64,000 bases of DNA from Manduca sexta (GCF_014839805.1 NC_051137.1:8545170-8609169), one strand, 5' to 3'; shown: positions 36,066 to 50,436, counted from the stretch's first letter. Translations and numbers: made by a program. The notes: a model not told the origin generated them from the sequence alone.

Positions 36066-39000
36066 GGTATGCCAAGAGTAGATTCCTTGAATATCAACAT
36101 ACTTTGAAATCAAAGTGATTAACAATTGTTTAACAATTGCAGCACATATAATGTATTAAGCATCAAAATAAGCCATTTGAGTCAAAGTACGTTCTACCCA
36201 AAAGTACAAGCACGCTTTTGATCTAAGTGCAATTTACTTCATTGCTGCAACACTTAACACCTTACGAGACCGCGATATTTAACAAGGGACGTTTTGGAAG
36301 CCATTTTCACTTCATTACATTTCAAAGAACAAGAGCACAAAGGCAAATAGTGCTTTGTATTTATATTGACATTTTAACAAACAATTCACGGTGTTTGCTT
36401 TTAAATAAGAATTAACTGGATAAAGGAAATGTACAAACATTGGCCTGAATGAACAAGACTTTTTGCCATGATATATCAGATCGTCAAGGTAACCAATTCA
36501 TTCTTTTTAATTAATTAAATGAACGGACGAACAAGACGAACGCCTTATTGTAAGCGAAGCGACCGTCCATAAAGTAACAAAACCTCTCACTACCCAGAAC
36601 TTTGCATTGTAAAGCACTGCTTGCCACTGTTCTACATTGATCATTCTGAGATATTAGATGTTCAGCCTTCATTTACATGGAATACAATATCCATCAAACT
36701 AGAACTATTCGAGACAAAAATAATGGTATTGAACAAATCTTAGTTTGTAAACTTCATGGCTTATTTATAATTATTAACTTCAGTAATGATAATACTTTTT
36801 GTAAGTAGCGATCTCTCCGTATAGACGGTTATTATATGTTTACCCATTGGCATTTGTACGGTAAATAACTAGGGCAATACCGAATATTTTAACACTTTCG
36901 ATGCCTCTGCCCGCATCACTCCACAAGTATTGGAAAATTCCATGTAATTTAATACTATATTCATATGATATTATCACCAACGACCCCAAGAATTTCGATT
37001 CTACCCCGTATTTTTATGCCACGTCACCGATCGTTTTTTTAACCAAACGAAAAAGGAGATAAATAAGAACATGGGCAAGAACAAGGGCGGTGGTTAACTG
37101 TGATAAAAAAATCTCTTAAAAAACGTGCCTATGGCTTCAGAATATATCTGTGTGCCCTCTCGATAAACTCCGGGTGTATACATATTGTACATTGGCGTTA
37201 ACAACAATAGGAAGAAACAACAAACTTTTCCGATGATATTGTTATAAAATTTTGTGCCAAGAAAGACAGGACTTGCCAAAATATTGTGAATAGAACTGTA
37301 CCCATGATTTATTTAAAACCTACCGAGTAAAAAGGAGTAAATAAACTCACTGGGGGAGAAATCGAAGTTTACATTGTGAGCGTTACTCTGATAGAAAGTA
37401 ATTTACTTAGAATTATTTAATTAAAAATGAAGCTTCAGTTAACAGATCGTTCGGTTTATCTGTGTAGCAAATTTAACCTAAGTTTCTATTTTTTTCACCC
37501 GGTGTTCTATTCACCACCATTAATAGTACTCTAGTTTATTAGTTAGAGAATTAATACAATAAGTGCAACGTGTAAACGTTATCTATAATACTAATAATTT
37601 TAATGCTAACGTAACTCCGTTACATTTTCACAAATAAAATCCCGTACCAATTACGGTGTTCGAAATTAAAATACGGCTGAGTAAAGAAATAAGATACTTT
37701 TTATGTGAGAAAATAAAAGCTGGTCCGCGTGATTGAGCATGAGCATGATTCCTCGAACCTCCAATATCTGTTGCCATAAATACACGAAATAAATTTTACG
37801 CAAAATAAACAAGTGAAATTAAAAATATTTTTAACCATTTTAAAATGCTCCTGTTTGAAATTTCTTTCTAAAAAGATATACCTAAATGTGTTAGAATCGG
37901 TTTAGGTAACTTCGATAAGGTTTTTCAACAAGATTCTAAGAGTTCTATGGACCATAGAGCACCGCCAGGGGCTCGAGTTCGATGCAGAGTCAGTAGCTTT
38001 TGGTAGTAAAAATATTAATGTAATCTGCACAAAAAAGTCGCCGAAAAACGTTTCGCCCAGGGCGCTCGGAGTGGCTAAGGCCATCCCTGTTCCTGCCTCC
38101 AAACTTCTAACATAAAATCGAATGACATTCTGGCAGGTTTATTAATATTTTATATAATGTAGGGGTATGGTTTAACTAGGTTCATTCGCCTTTGCATCGT
38201 AACATAGAGACCTTGTAGCTAAAATACCAGTATCTACGTTAACGAAAATCTTATTATTTTAGTACCATTAGGTAAATCGGGTTAATTTTATGAAATTTCA
38301 TTAGAGGTAGTTTGGTGTTATATTAAACATCTATCTAGTTTGGTACAGTCTACTTATCTACATAATAGATAATAATAATATTATAAGTACTTGTTAAATA
38401 AAATCATTTACAAATACAGCTGGTTTCGACTATTACCGTTCTATACCTACACTAGTCAACAAGTAAAAAAGAAACATTTACCAATTAAAAGTTGGTATTC
38501 GTTGATTAAGTAATGTATGAGAAGATGTAAGCGAAATTTAATTCCGCAGACTCTGTAATTAAAATTTTATAGTGTGTCATAAGTTGTCTATGAAAATAGG
38601 GTTGATTTGAACTATGAACCGAGGTTAAGTGTTGTTTAATGTAGATAATTTGATGCCGCCTTATGTTGCGTGGGTTCGACGCAAAAGTTTGAATCTATTG
38701 TAATGAAGTTTCAAATAGATTTTACGACCAGCCGCCGACCCGGGAGCGATCTAGTTTGAATTCTCATCGGTAAGCACTAGGCACTAGACACGCGCTTCTA
38801 CACGATTCAGAAGAGGTATTAGTTCGTGCAATACGAACCCACATAATGTTATATGGAACTTATCGGTTAGTTTCTGCGATTGTTTGTATGGCAATATAGA
38901 TATACAAACTACTGTAGCCATTCTAAAAAAAAAACATTATAAAATTTTATCCAAATCCATTTAGAGATTACATCATTCACTTCTGAAAATCACCCAAACA

Positions 39001-39285
39001 GACGTAGGTAGTGCTGGTAGAAATAATACGTTTTTAACACACAAAAAAGTAATGATAAAGCCGGAGAAGCATCAAGCAGAAGATGGTAAATATAATTCCA
39101 CCGAACACACTCATATTTTCTATCTTTGACTTATAGCTATTACGTTAAGCTAATATTTATGACACATTTGGTCAAAGCTAATAGTTTAAATCCCACCCTA
39201 CTGTATACAAACAAAATTGGGCCATAGTTGCGATAATAACACAATGAAAGCGAGAGTTACGTCCAGCTATCAAACCAAACCACAA
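36066..39285. other. Non-coding desert
   Basis: Contains a decayed relative of the 17110 repeat near 36500-36680 (gtaagcgaagcgaccgtcc, ttctgagatattagatgttc). Otherwise nothing is supportable. The minus frame 37902-38102 looks slightly gene-like in composition but has no recognisable homology. Confidence 0.45.
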
Positions 39286-39469
39286 CTGGGGCCTTATTCT
39301 CTATCCCGCACGTTATTTTGACAGTGTGTAACAAGCACGTAACACAACGCATCGTGTTTAGGACTATAGAAATTTGGCTTACAGAATACCATTCCACGCA
39401 CATTTCTCAAAGATAACATGACACGGCCGCGTTACGCGTTTACACTATCATACAGAATAAGGGCCCTGG
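39286..39469 (-). mobile_element. GGGCCC-ended TIR element, copy 3
   Basis: Begins CTGGGGCCTTATTCTCTATC and ends AGAATAAGGGCCCTG. It is close to copy 1 inside ('aacacaacgcatcgtgttta') and in the same orientation as copy 2. The three copies differ by small numbers of substitutions and no large indels, so the family spread as a fixed ~183 bp unit. Confidence 0.7.
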
Positions 39470-40130
39470 CGATTTATCGCTATTTATTCATTACGTGTAA
39501 CATTTTTGTTTTCCATTGAGATCCCGCTCATATTAATATAGAAGACCTGCTTCTTTCAACGGAAACAAGATGGTAGACGGGAAAGTTGATTATGAATGAT
39601 AAATAGGACTTGTTTGGTCAGATGAACATTTTTAAAGTAAAATATTAAGAAATCATTATAAAATATTAAGTTATTACTATAGCTTTTACGGAATTCTGTT
39701 TATGAAAAATATTTTAAAAAAGAACCGTAAGTCCTTTTTTCTCGGTTGCTTCCGTCGTCCCAAATGTCATCAAGTCAGTTAAGTGGTTTAGAAGTGAAAG
39801 TATAATAAACAGACAGACGCAGTTACTTTCGCAATTATAATATATTTATTATATTATAATGGATATAAATAAGGTCAAGTACCTAAGGATCACACTAATA
39901 CAATAGTGTACGAACAGTCACCTCGAACATGACCTCTTCTTGAACAAGACGAAACTGTAAAATGTATAAGTTATATTATAGTTAAAGTAAAGTTTATAGT
40001 TTGTATATCTTTGCGCAATTTTGTTGGACTTTCTTATTAGAAGAGGTAGTCCTCGTAAGAATATTTCAATAGTGTTTAATGAATAAATTAATCTATACAT
40101 TAAATTATAATTTATTAATGAAATAATGCT

Positions 40131-40514
40131 CCTTGCCGAATTTTCGGCCACGGCGGCCAATCTCAACAGCGATATCCGCCAGGCACGCAGGAGATATTAT
40201 AGTGCCCAAGTGTGGGCGCAATACACTGGTACACTCTGTGTTCCTTCACTCTGATAGTCCGATGAGACGGCAATCCGACATGACCGGAGAGGGGATCAGG
40301 CGCAGGACCAACGGCTTTACGAGTTTTCTGAGGCACAGGGGTGTTACATCGCCAACTTCCTGACTCCAAGCTGCGCCTGAGTAATATTTTTAAGTTGGAA
40401 AAACCCAGTCACAATTATTTTGGCCTGACCCAGGATTCGAACCCAGGACCTCAGCGCAGTAGTCGTACTCGTACCATGTACAATAAAATTATAACTACGC
40501 CACCAAGGCAGTCG
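40131..40514 (-). mobile_element. Composite SINE-like element, family-B head with different body
   Basis: On the minus strand the head 'cgactgccttggtggcgtag' and the B-box region (inverted at ~40433, 'gattcgaacccaggacct') match family B. The body contains 'gacggcaatccgacatgacc' and 'ggcgcaggaccaacggctt', absent from the copies at 29558 and 50437. That body is itself a frequent lepidopteran repeat. Overlapping frames 40133-40547 are read-throughs of the element. Confidence 0.7.
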
Positions 40515-41279
40515 AATCATGAAATAGTCAGCCTAGGTGCCATCTAAATCTATATGTATTATTTATGTAAAATAGAAGTGCTTATCAACAATTGTGTCTT
40601 CAAAACTAAGTCAAAACTGTTTCCTGACTAGGTTGTCTGTATGTTTGCCAGGCTTTATAATCTCTTAAACTAATTAGCTAGTTTTGTCGGAAGTAGCAAA
40701 GGGCTTCTCAGAGTAAAATAATCGAAGGTAATATTATAATTAATACTTACAACTAGATATAATATTTTCTCAAAAGAGCATTGATTGTCTTAAATTGTTC
40801 AACAGTAATGAAATAAATGAGTTAATGAAAGTGGGTAATAAAGGTAAATGAAATGGAGGTACGGTGAGAAATTGTAATCAAATTATATTTTAGAAATAAG
40901 ATCAGTACCCACCGTCGTGGACTTTGTAATATAGATTCGTTAATGGAATTCTGTAACACATTTATAACGAAGATAATTTTCAGTTAAGATTATAATAGTT
41001 CAGTGAAATAAAATCACCATTATTTCTTTGTACAAGATTCAGAATAGATGATCAGATGCTGTCTGACCTCAATTTCTTAAATATAAAATCATAATTTTCC
41101 TCTTATTACGCTAATATGGTAACGGTGGCGTTACCGCATATTGTACAATGAATTAGGATTTGTTTTTACGACTGTCTTTTTTACTTCAATCCCTTCTAGG
41201 AGATCAGTCAAAGGTTACTTATGTTTAAAAATCTCATAATTATTTTTCCTGACCTGGACGAGGACCCACAGCTACCTTA

Positions 41280-41582
41280 GGGGTCGTTCAAGTATTACAT
41301 AACGCAATTTGGAGGAGAGGGGCGGTCTTGTAAAACGTTACGATGGGTTACAGGGGCGGGAGGGGTCTTTCGTACAAAGCGTTATGTAACATCGTTTTTT
41401 TATTTTAAAACAATAAAAAAGGTATGTTGCGTAAAATAATTGTGTATATTAAAAAAAAATTACTTCAGAGTTACATGACTTGTGGAGAGGGTGGGGGCGG
41501 GGGCGTACAGAAAAATGTTACGGCGCGTTACATTGGGTCAAAATTCTTCGAAAATTGCGTTACGTAATACTTGAACGGCCTC
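41280..41582. mobile_element. Harbinger-like MITE, ~303 bp, TTA target duplication
   Basis: The left terminus is GGGGTCGTTCAAGTATTACA. The reverse complement of the right terminus is GAGGCCGTTCAAGTATTACG. The inverted repeat extends to ~31 bp with three differences, and weaker complementarity goes further in. TTA flanks both sides (41277-41279 and 41583-41585). A 3-bp TTA/TWA target site with GA/GG termini is typical of PIF/Harbinger. G-rich sub-terminal strings (gggcgggaggggtctt, gggtgggggcgggggcg) are present. No ORF. Confidence 0.75.
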
Positions 41583-41734
41583 TTACTCGCAATCATTAAA
41601 CCAAGGCAGCAATGGAAAATTTCAACTGGAGCTTAATAATCGAACAAAACAAATTTATGAAATGCCGGTATACCATGTTCAGGAAATATTATTATGTATA
41701 AACCACATTTTAAAAATTTCGTTAAGACTTTGAA

Positions 41735-42090
41735 ATATAACTATTTTAAGAATTGGGACTATAAGTACATAACGTCGGGAGAAAATTACGATATAAAACC
41801 GCGATAAAACCCGTAATAGTTTAAGTTCAACGTTTCACATTCGCGTAAACATAAGAAATCATTATTGATTAAGACTTTTCATCGTCACCATCCGCATGAA
41901 AGTCCCTGCAATAAAAGTCCTGTGGGACCATTAATTTGCCAGAATGAAAGTAACCTATGTCTATCTCTTGGGCATAAACTATTTTATTTAAATAAATGTT
42001 TTCCGCATTAATTACATACAAATACACGCCTTTATTCATTTTTCCCGAGCCGAGCTTCCAACCTGGGATCTCGTAGCGATTGTATTAACT
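41735..42090 (+). repeat. Dispersed repeat shared with 30410-30560
   Basis: The longer of the two copies. It ends with 'gccgagcttccaacctggga', which resembles a degenerate tRNA-like or SINE end, near 42050. The boundaries are uncertain. Confidence 0.45.
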
Positions 42091-44209
42091 AATAGTAAAC
42101 CATAAAGGATGATTATTACTTAAGTTATAATACATAATTGTTATAAGTAGGTGTAGATAAATACTAGCCCTTTATTAGTTCATAAACAATCGCGATAAAA
42201 TGATTTTAGCGCAACAACCCAACGCCGTTGTATTTGTCGTTGGCTAAGTTCTTATCAACTTTATCGCCCCAACGGTATTCAACAATCAAAAGAAATAAGA
42301 TGGCGATGCGTTGCATTGTATTAATTGTTTGGATTCTACGGAGTATCTTCAAAGACTTCGAGCAGCATATTGTTATCAATACATAGCATCTATGTACGTA
42401 AGCTTATATAAATCTGTACGGCACTCTCTGTTCGGAAACGTAAATTAACTATTAGATTAAGTAAACTGTTGCTTATCTTATATCTTACAATCCCTTCAGG
42501 ATGCTATGTTTTATTATTATCTCTTGGAAAGCCTCGACGTCTCATGGCTGATAACGGTATTCGATAATTATGATCATTGGTAGCACGAAATTGGCTATGT
42601 AGTTATAGTGGCCATTTTTAATTCCTATTAATAAGGCACTAATATTATTAGGCGAAAGGTTGTGAAGATGTTTCGGTATTTGTAAGCAGTAAACGCAAAA
42701 ATAACTCAACATAATGAAATTTAGAACACAAATAAACAATGTCAAGAATTATGGTGTACATTTTTGTCGAAAGTACACGGTGGAACTTTATTCTGGAAAA
42801 GATTTTTCATACGGGCCGAGCTGCTATCAATCGATCTATTCAAATACGGATTATGAACACACTCTTTAAATTTTGATATTACACAGATAACTGGTTGAAA
42901 ACATATCTAAACACGGGATAGTGGGTTGTGTATATTTTTTCTGGCTGAATAAGCAACAGCACCTCATTGCAATCAATAACACTAACCTTGCAGATTTGTA
43001 TTCTTATCTAAATTAATTATATTGCATTTTTTTCTAAGAACACAAATACATGTATCCATCGTCTAATTCAGAACAGAAACGTTTGTTTATGTGGAATGTT
43101 ACTCAGTATGTTTTTTTTCGTAGAAAACATGAACGCTCCAGCCAGTTGTTTGGGTAATAATATCTTAATTTATTATTTCAATTGAATGCTAAATCTGAGG
43201 CTAAATCGGTCTTAATAGTTTGTTTAAAATTATTCGATAATAGACATTGATGCAATTTAAGGTAATAGAAAATTAACCTTTATAATATCCGATTATTAAG
43301 CAATCGAAGTTGTCACCAATTAGGAACAAATCCCCTCTTTGTGATTTAAGTATATTAAGTGATATTCTTTTAACGATCAAGCTCCAAGAAAGTAAACCAC
43401 AGCAAACATTTATAGAAAGGCTAACCAAAATATCCAGTAATTTACGTTACCCTAATACGAACATTAAGATTCTCACTGTCTAAAAATTCCTTTCGTCCGT
43501 CCCAATATCATCCCAGTTTACCTAAGAATTTATCCTTGAAAGCAACAATATAACACGATATTCTTGCTTGTGAGGATTCTCGCTTCCACTTGTTCCCTCT
43601 ACAAGTTAGTTTACACATGAAGAGATTCTCGTACGCGTGTCGGCGACAATCTCCGATAAGAATACACTCGGCTCCTGTAAATAACCTAAGCGATTTATGA
43701 AAAGCAATTGACGCCTAAGAAAATCTTTTCGACTCACTGTACGTAAAACGCTCCGCAGACGCTAACATCTTGTTACCGATAAACACGAAACTATCATGGA
43801 ATTAACATTTACTTAATGTTTTATTGTCTGTTAGTTTCATAACGGTGTTTGGCGACTTATAAATTGACCTCCAACCATCGATCCTTCAACTTATTATACA
43901 AATATCGTCGGTCCAGTTCTAACAGTTCAGATGTCAAAAAATACTAAGTATTAGGATTCTGTAGGACAGAAGGGGGAGGGCGTGAGACACGTAGGTTCAT
44001 GAAGCTAAGCCAAAAAGAGTATAGGTATTTAACTGTAAACAAAGAACTTAAAATATTCATTTTAAACTTAACGTAAAATAACAATACATGTGACTGTATT
44101 AAGGTTAATTCATTTTCCCACCGACTGAAAGGGTCGGTTAGGTAAGTGACGAAATAAATACTTGATGTGGCGAAGGTTTCATCTGAAGGTGTAAGAAATT
44201 TTTTCATAT
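42091..44209. other. Non-coding, nothing specific
   Basis: AT-rich sequence. The minus frames 42542-42745 and 43944-44222 have no support. Confidence 0.45.
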
Positions 44210-44345
44210 CTATATAAAGCAAAGCAGTTTGTTTGTGCTACGCGCTAATGTCAAGTACTACAAAACCGGTTTTGTTATTTTTACTTTTTATCCCGAGAAA
44301 TGATTATTCGCCGCAGCCGCAGACAAAAGGTAGTAAATTATAATA
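44210..44345 (+). repeat. Degenerate LINE-tail or 5' remnant
   Basis: 'atctatataaagcaaagcag', 'tttgtttgtgctacgcgcta' and 'tgtcaagtactacaaaaccgg' follow the start of the same family as 9800, although strongly eroded. Confidence 0.45.
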
Positions 44346-45247
44346 TTATGCATTCTGCAGATCAAAAATATAAATAACCTTCTTAGGAGGCTCAAAATAA
44401 ACTAATAATTCTTAACAGTCAGTAACGACAAAAGAAAAATCTTTATTATGTTTAACATTATCATTTATTATTCATTTCATTTTTCTAATTTCAATACTTT
44501 CCCCTTCGGGCTTTATTACTGGTAACGATTATGTTTTGTATATCTAGATTTTTTACAAGAAGATTATATTCATATATTCGCTTATATTCGCTACAAGTAC
44601 GTTTTTTTTAAAGTATGAAGCCAATTTTTCTATTAATTACTGAGCCTTCTTTAAGACATTCAAATCATTCCAACAAGATTGTTTAATAAGAATGGATTGT
44701 GCATAACGAATCCCGCAGCAAAATATATTTTATCCGATTTATTCAATGTGATATAACTACCACAAAGATAACTAACACTCGTTAGTTAGTTCGGACGACT
44801 TCCAACGTGCCAAGTCACGTAATTGCAATTTTAAGTTTCGACGCCTATCATTCTCATTAATATGGACTTGAACATAATTTGTATATTAAAAGCGTATAAA
44901 GTTGAACATTTCGAATTAATATTATTTATATACTCACTAAAGTTCATAACATTCCTTAATAAAATTTCGATTTAATGAACTACACAAACAAAGCAATAGA
45001 CGCTTACAATGAAATCAATTCCATACATTGTCTTAAATATAGCTGATGGTTGTAAATTAGTTGAGGTACAATGTTTCGATAATGGTCCATTGAAGCAATT
45101 ACGATGGAAATGCTTTGTGGACTATAATCCTTATTGTGAACTTTCAACTTGGCATAATTATGCACAATAAGTAATATGAATTAAGTACATCTGTAATAAT
45201 CTTAAGGGGCCTGTTACAGGGGCTGTAAGCAAAATTATAATCAACTA

Positions 45248-45465
45248 GTTTTTGCCCGCGTCTCCACCCGCGTGAAGGAGTTATCCGGGATAAAAATGCC
45301 GCTACTTATTTTCCTGGGATAGAAAGCTTATAACATTCCTAGGGTCTTGAACTATCTCCATAACAAATGTCATAAAAATCCGTTCAGTAGATGTTGAGAA
45401 AGTCTAACACATACAGACAGAAAGAAAAGGAGACTTTGTTTTACAATATTTATATTTATAATGTT
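45248..45465 (+). repeat. 'gcccgcgtctccacccgcgtg' LINE-tail repeat, well preserved
   Basis: Starts 'tttttgcccgcgtctccacc', passes 'gggataaaaatgccgcta', 'aactatctccataacaaatg' and 'aatccgttcagtagatg', and ends 'atttatatttataatgttc'. This is the full usual order of the family. Confidence 0.7.
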
Positions 45466-47852
45466 CCAACATAATATAGTGTACCAAATACCTATGCATT
45501 TTGCGAATATAATATTATGTTTACTTTTCAGAATCCTAAGGACATCATATTTAACGGCAATTTTGCGGCAATATCACTAGTAGCATTCTCGCTGTGAATA
45601 TGCGGTAACACAAATATGTACCTACCTATTTCTTAGCTTGCTCCCCGAGAATTCTCAAAATAACATCCCAAACAGGAACATAATGCCTGTATATGTTTCT
45701 GTTGCAAATATTTTCGGCTATGAACCAATTATAATAAGTCCATGAAAAAAACAGTCTACCACTCTCTTAGTGAAAAATAAGGTACCTACAATATGTTATA
45801 TAAAAAAAATGTATTTTAATCGGTTCCGTAACCTATAAATATTATTTTGGACTATTAAAACCCAATTTTAGAATTTAAATAAATTTGTAATTAATTAAGC
45901 AGTTAATTAAATTACTAGTAGGTATTCATATGCTACTACTTCACGGGAGATAATTAATTTATCATAATCCCCCGTGAAGTCTTTCAGTGTCAGCTTTGTA
46001 GATCTGAAGGTTAAAGCTGATGAATACCTATAAAATGTTACGTTTACTAATGAAATACGGAAGTAATTCCAGTGTTTCGTTATCCGTACCAAAGAATGGA
46101 ACTCTTATAATTTCTCTAGTTGTATCGATCATAACGTGTCCGTTTTAATATTTGTACTATCATGAAGCTCAAGTTTTTGTTTGAATGTACTTATCACAAG
46201 ATCAATTTTTAACAATACAGAGGTGCATTATCTGTACTTAATCGATACTTAGGTATAGAATTTCATAAATATGTCCAGGAACACTGTGGATACTGTCTTC
46301 TTTGTTTAACAACAATGGAAACTATAATTAACAAAAAAAGTGCTTAGTAGAAAACTATTTTTTTACAAATATAAATTTAAATATAACAATAACAAATGTT
46401 ACCTATATTTTAATCCAACTTTAGCGCAAAATCCAGAACAGACCGCAGATAAATAAGCTTCGTTGTGACTCCACGAACGTGACATAGGCAATACCCGCGT
46501 GTAATTCACGCAAAAAATATTGGACAAAACTGAAAGTAAAAAGTTGTTACCGGCAATAAATTATTTACCTACATATAACAATTTATAGTATAAAAATTTT
46601 TTCGACCTTTGTAAGGGTGAATTCTCCTTATTATTATTTTTTCGACAGTTCTAAAAGTGAGGTCTCTCTATTTAAATTAAGTATTTATATAAACATTCTA
46701 CAACAATAACATTCTTGTTTCCTTGTACAAGTTGTTTAAAAAATGCTTCGTGTATTGGTAAAGAAATTTTATTATTTATAATAACAAAAGACGGCCGCAT
46801 GTCTAATGTTAAGCGTTACACTTGATTACCCATAAATAGAAGGAATACCTCCCGCGACGGCGAATTACAAATCACTATAATACCTATACTTAACACATTT
46901 TAACCATCAAAACAAGCAATACTTACATTGGATACAATGTACTTCTAATCGGAACACAATGTTTGCACTTTGCAAGCTGTTGTTAGGCGGCAGAAAAATT
47001 CATACCATGATACAGTCAACCTACCCGCAAACAAAAGATCTGAATTAGTACCTCATTAAAAGTTTTATAACCGTTAAAACACCTTGTTAAAGGCATGTAA
47101 TATAACAATAAAACAACTAGTTTGCGGTTCCCACCGGTTCGTGCTTTTACAGCCTGTTAAGTTAGTAATAATTTGGTTTTACTGAACTTATTAAATTAAA
47201 TATTACGACTTCGTAGTACTTATGGTACTTCACTATTCTCGATTTACGTGGGCACTAAGCAAATCTAGCAGGCGGCCTGATGGCAGGTGACTACCGTTCT
47301 GATTGAAAATACTAGAAGCACAACCAAATCCGTGATTGCCTTGAAAGAATCACTCAGAAGTATCAGCATCCTTATAATTGTATATTTGGTTAAGGTGAAT
47401 CGTTAATTATATTAATTTTTAACTGGAAATACTTATTTCCCTATAATAATCATATAACACTTTAAACATTATAAAACACTTGCCTTTATAATTTAAGTGT
47501 TAAAATTAATATCCTGTAAGCAATATCATTGACGTAACTAAATAAACAATGAAAATAATGCCCCATATAGGTTGTTAAATGTTTATTTTACTAGCCATTA
47601 TATTTTATAGCAAAAGGTGCCAAACATTTATCGGTTACATTCGCGGAAACGGTTTAATAATTGAGTAGGTTCTTTTTGTTTTCTGTTGTCTATAGGCATT
47701 AACTTAAAAATTAATTACAGATAATATTAACTTAGGTATAACCAGAATAACTATATTGAATAAATAATATTACAGCGTTAAATGAGTAAGTAATTTAAAA
47801 AAACTTACCGTTAGCCTTTGTTTAAGACATAAAAAGAACTTTATACACTCAC
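45466..47852. other. Non-coding; one imperfect inverted repeat
   Basis: An inverted pair around 45938-45982 (acttcacggg..cccgtgaagt, ~10 perfect bp extending imperfectly to ~22) is the only structure noted. A fragment 'gcggcctgatggcaggtgac' near 47272 belongs to the 17110 repeat family. Confidence 0.4.
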
Positions 47853-48037
47853 AGCATATAAGAAAATTTAACACATGATATTTATCGCATAAAAAGTAAA
47901 AATGTCATTAAAATTTGAAAGAAATCGGTGCGTGTTTGAGTTAGGCGGCGGGTGGGCGGCGCAGCGCGGACGTAGCTTTAGGCGGCGCCGGGAAGCACTG
48001 CGACCGAACTCGTGCCAGCCTAAGCGAACACTGAATG
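47853..48037 (-). promoter_or_regulatory. Possible transcription start and 5' non-coding exon (minus strand)
   Basis: An isolated GC- and CpG-rich patch (gcggcgggtgggcggcg, gcggcgccgggaagcac) sits in AT-rich DNA. On the minus strand, initiator-like TTCATTCAGTG at 48029-48039 is followed by the GC-rich tract and, ~180 nt on, by CT|GTGAGTG (intron from 47852), a near-consensus donor. That layout fits a first non-coding exon of a gene running leftwards. The 79-codon frame across it (47868-48104) has no domain. No downstream exon is recognised in the window, so this is inference. Confidence 0.3.
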
Positions 48038-48104
48038 AAAACTGAGAATGAAAGCGCAGCCCTTTCATAGATGCGCTGAATATAAGCAATTTCAACTTCC
48101 ACAT

Positions 48105-50436
48105 GTTTGTCGAATGAAAATAAATTAACAGATCAACGCTTCCTCACTCTTCCTTTTAATAATGAGCGTGTTAACGGATCGGCTATAAGCGTAGGTGAAA
48201 ATATGCAAATACCTATTAATCAGATACATTTTCTGGCTATATTATCGTAAATGTTTAAACTTGATGTTTATTATATGTTACCTGCATTTTTAGAATATAA
48301 TGTAAAAATAGCTGAAAAAAAGTTGTTCTCCGTACTCGTACAATAAATTATTAACTATACTGGTTTGTTACCAACCAATTTATAAATCGCTGTAGTTCAA
48401 TGGCGGAGGACCATATAACCCGATTCCTGTCGGCTTCCCTGTCATAATTTGTGTAAAATCTGATTCTCATTAGAACGGTTTCCAGGCCGCATTTATGCAT
48501 ACTATTATTACCTAAAGTCGCATCGGGTTCGCTTTCGGAATATTTCATCCTTCGCCACTGCTGTAGTTCTATAATTTTTTTTGATAGGTATAAAATTTTC
48601 GTATTTCGTGTTTATACCCTTTAATAATGCGATAAGGCCATTATAATTATTCTGGTATTATTTAAACAAGTCATTGTATTTAATTTGATTAATATTATAA
48701 TTATTATTTATATAAATGGTCATATTTTTGGTATGAAATTATGAATATTAGGTCTTACCACAATATGCAGTAATTCAACATTTTTAACAATTACTCAGTG
48801 TATAAATTTTATTGCGTTTTAATAAATCAGCATTGCTTTCTAAATATCGTTCTTTATTTATTTGCATTTAAGTAACTTGTATAATTTTAGTTAATTTTAA
48901 TCTACAATAAATTACCTTTTTGATCATTTTATTAATGCTGAAATGATTGCTGGTTCTTAGTAACCACCTTATGACTTTGTTTACAAATAAAATAATAAGT
49001 TTTTCTTAAACGCTGTTTCATCATTTAAGTAATATATTAAAGTAGTTTGATTGATCATAGATTTTTTGCTAATTCTTTTCTTTATGAAAACTACGTTGCT
49101 AGCTGGTTGGTCATCAAAGAAATGAAAATAAATCCCCTTTGTACTGAGATTTAAAGGGAATGTAATTATTTGATTACAACATAAGTTTAACGAAAAGTAA
49201 ATACCTCACAGCAGTTTCATTTAACTAAAGTGGTAGAGACCCACTGTAGCTATTTTTATCTACAACATGAATGGGTTTACACTATTGGGGTAGTATACCA
49301 AAGAAGGTGCGTACATTTCGTTACATTTTTTTTCCATTGCGTGTAAATGGCAATAGGAAAAAAAATATAGTTTCGCTCGATTACACACGTAGAATGGTTC
49401 CAACGTGGCTTAATCATATGGAAAAAGTATTTATATTCATACAGCATTTAGGCAACATTGGCTATATGATAAACTGATTAGGATACTTGCCTATGTTTGT
49501 TTTGGTCAATTAATGGAGACAGCAAATGATATCAATATTATTGATAGGTACATCAGTGCAAACATTATAATTTTTTCTGTTATTTCTAATTTACTACTTC
49601 CACCAGAGTTCAATTTCGATCACTTCAACCCGGTTTGAGAAATTCTATCAGTGCTATTTCTTTTACTACCTAATTTTATATGACCTAATTTTTTGGATAA
49701 ATAAAAAAATACGTGTCTATAACCCCATTATAAAACTTCATATCTATCATTAAGACTCGGTTCCAAGAACAAGTATAAAATAAAAGCTTTTAAAGTAACA
49801 GTCACATGAACAGTATGTTAGCGTTCGGAACGCATGTACCTACTCTCAATGTGCAATTACAACAAAAGCTCTCAACGAGACGTTTGTTTCGCTTTTCACT
49901 TTCTATATACAGGCGTTCCATTTCAACGGAGACGAAGACGAAAATAGTTGCTTTTTACTTCCATTTCAAATCATTATGCATTAATCCTACACCATTGTTA
50001 GAAAGAAGAAGATACAACCAGAATGGCGACCATATTTTTTTTTAAATTCCACTATTAAGAACATCTTAATTTAATTAAAACCGACTCTTATAAGAATGAC
50101 GCAAATTTGAAGCTGAGTGAAGAAAATAGGTGGAAATGAAAATATTGTTGATGGATATAATATTCATAATTAATTGATTACTTGCAACATTGCAAGAATT
50201 ATGGGAAATAATTTGCAGATTTACGAATAAATTCTTAAAAAAATCAGTATTATATACATACTTTAAGTATTTTTTATTACATTGTATTATTACTGTGTTG
50301 CAAATTAAAATTATATTATGTACTCTAGGATATACCTGTAGATTCATGAAACCAACAATTTTGTTGACATTAAGTAATTAATGAAATAATATCCAATATC
50401 CATATTTCAAAAAATAAATTACCAAAGGTTAATAAA
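48105..50436. other. Non-coding desert
   Basis: AT-rich with no exon. The short frames at 49271, 49806 and 50075-50381 overlap on both strands and have no support. Confidence 0.45.
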
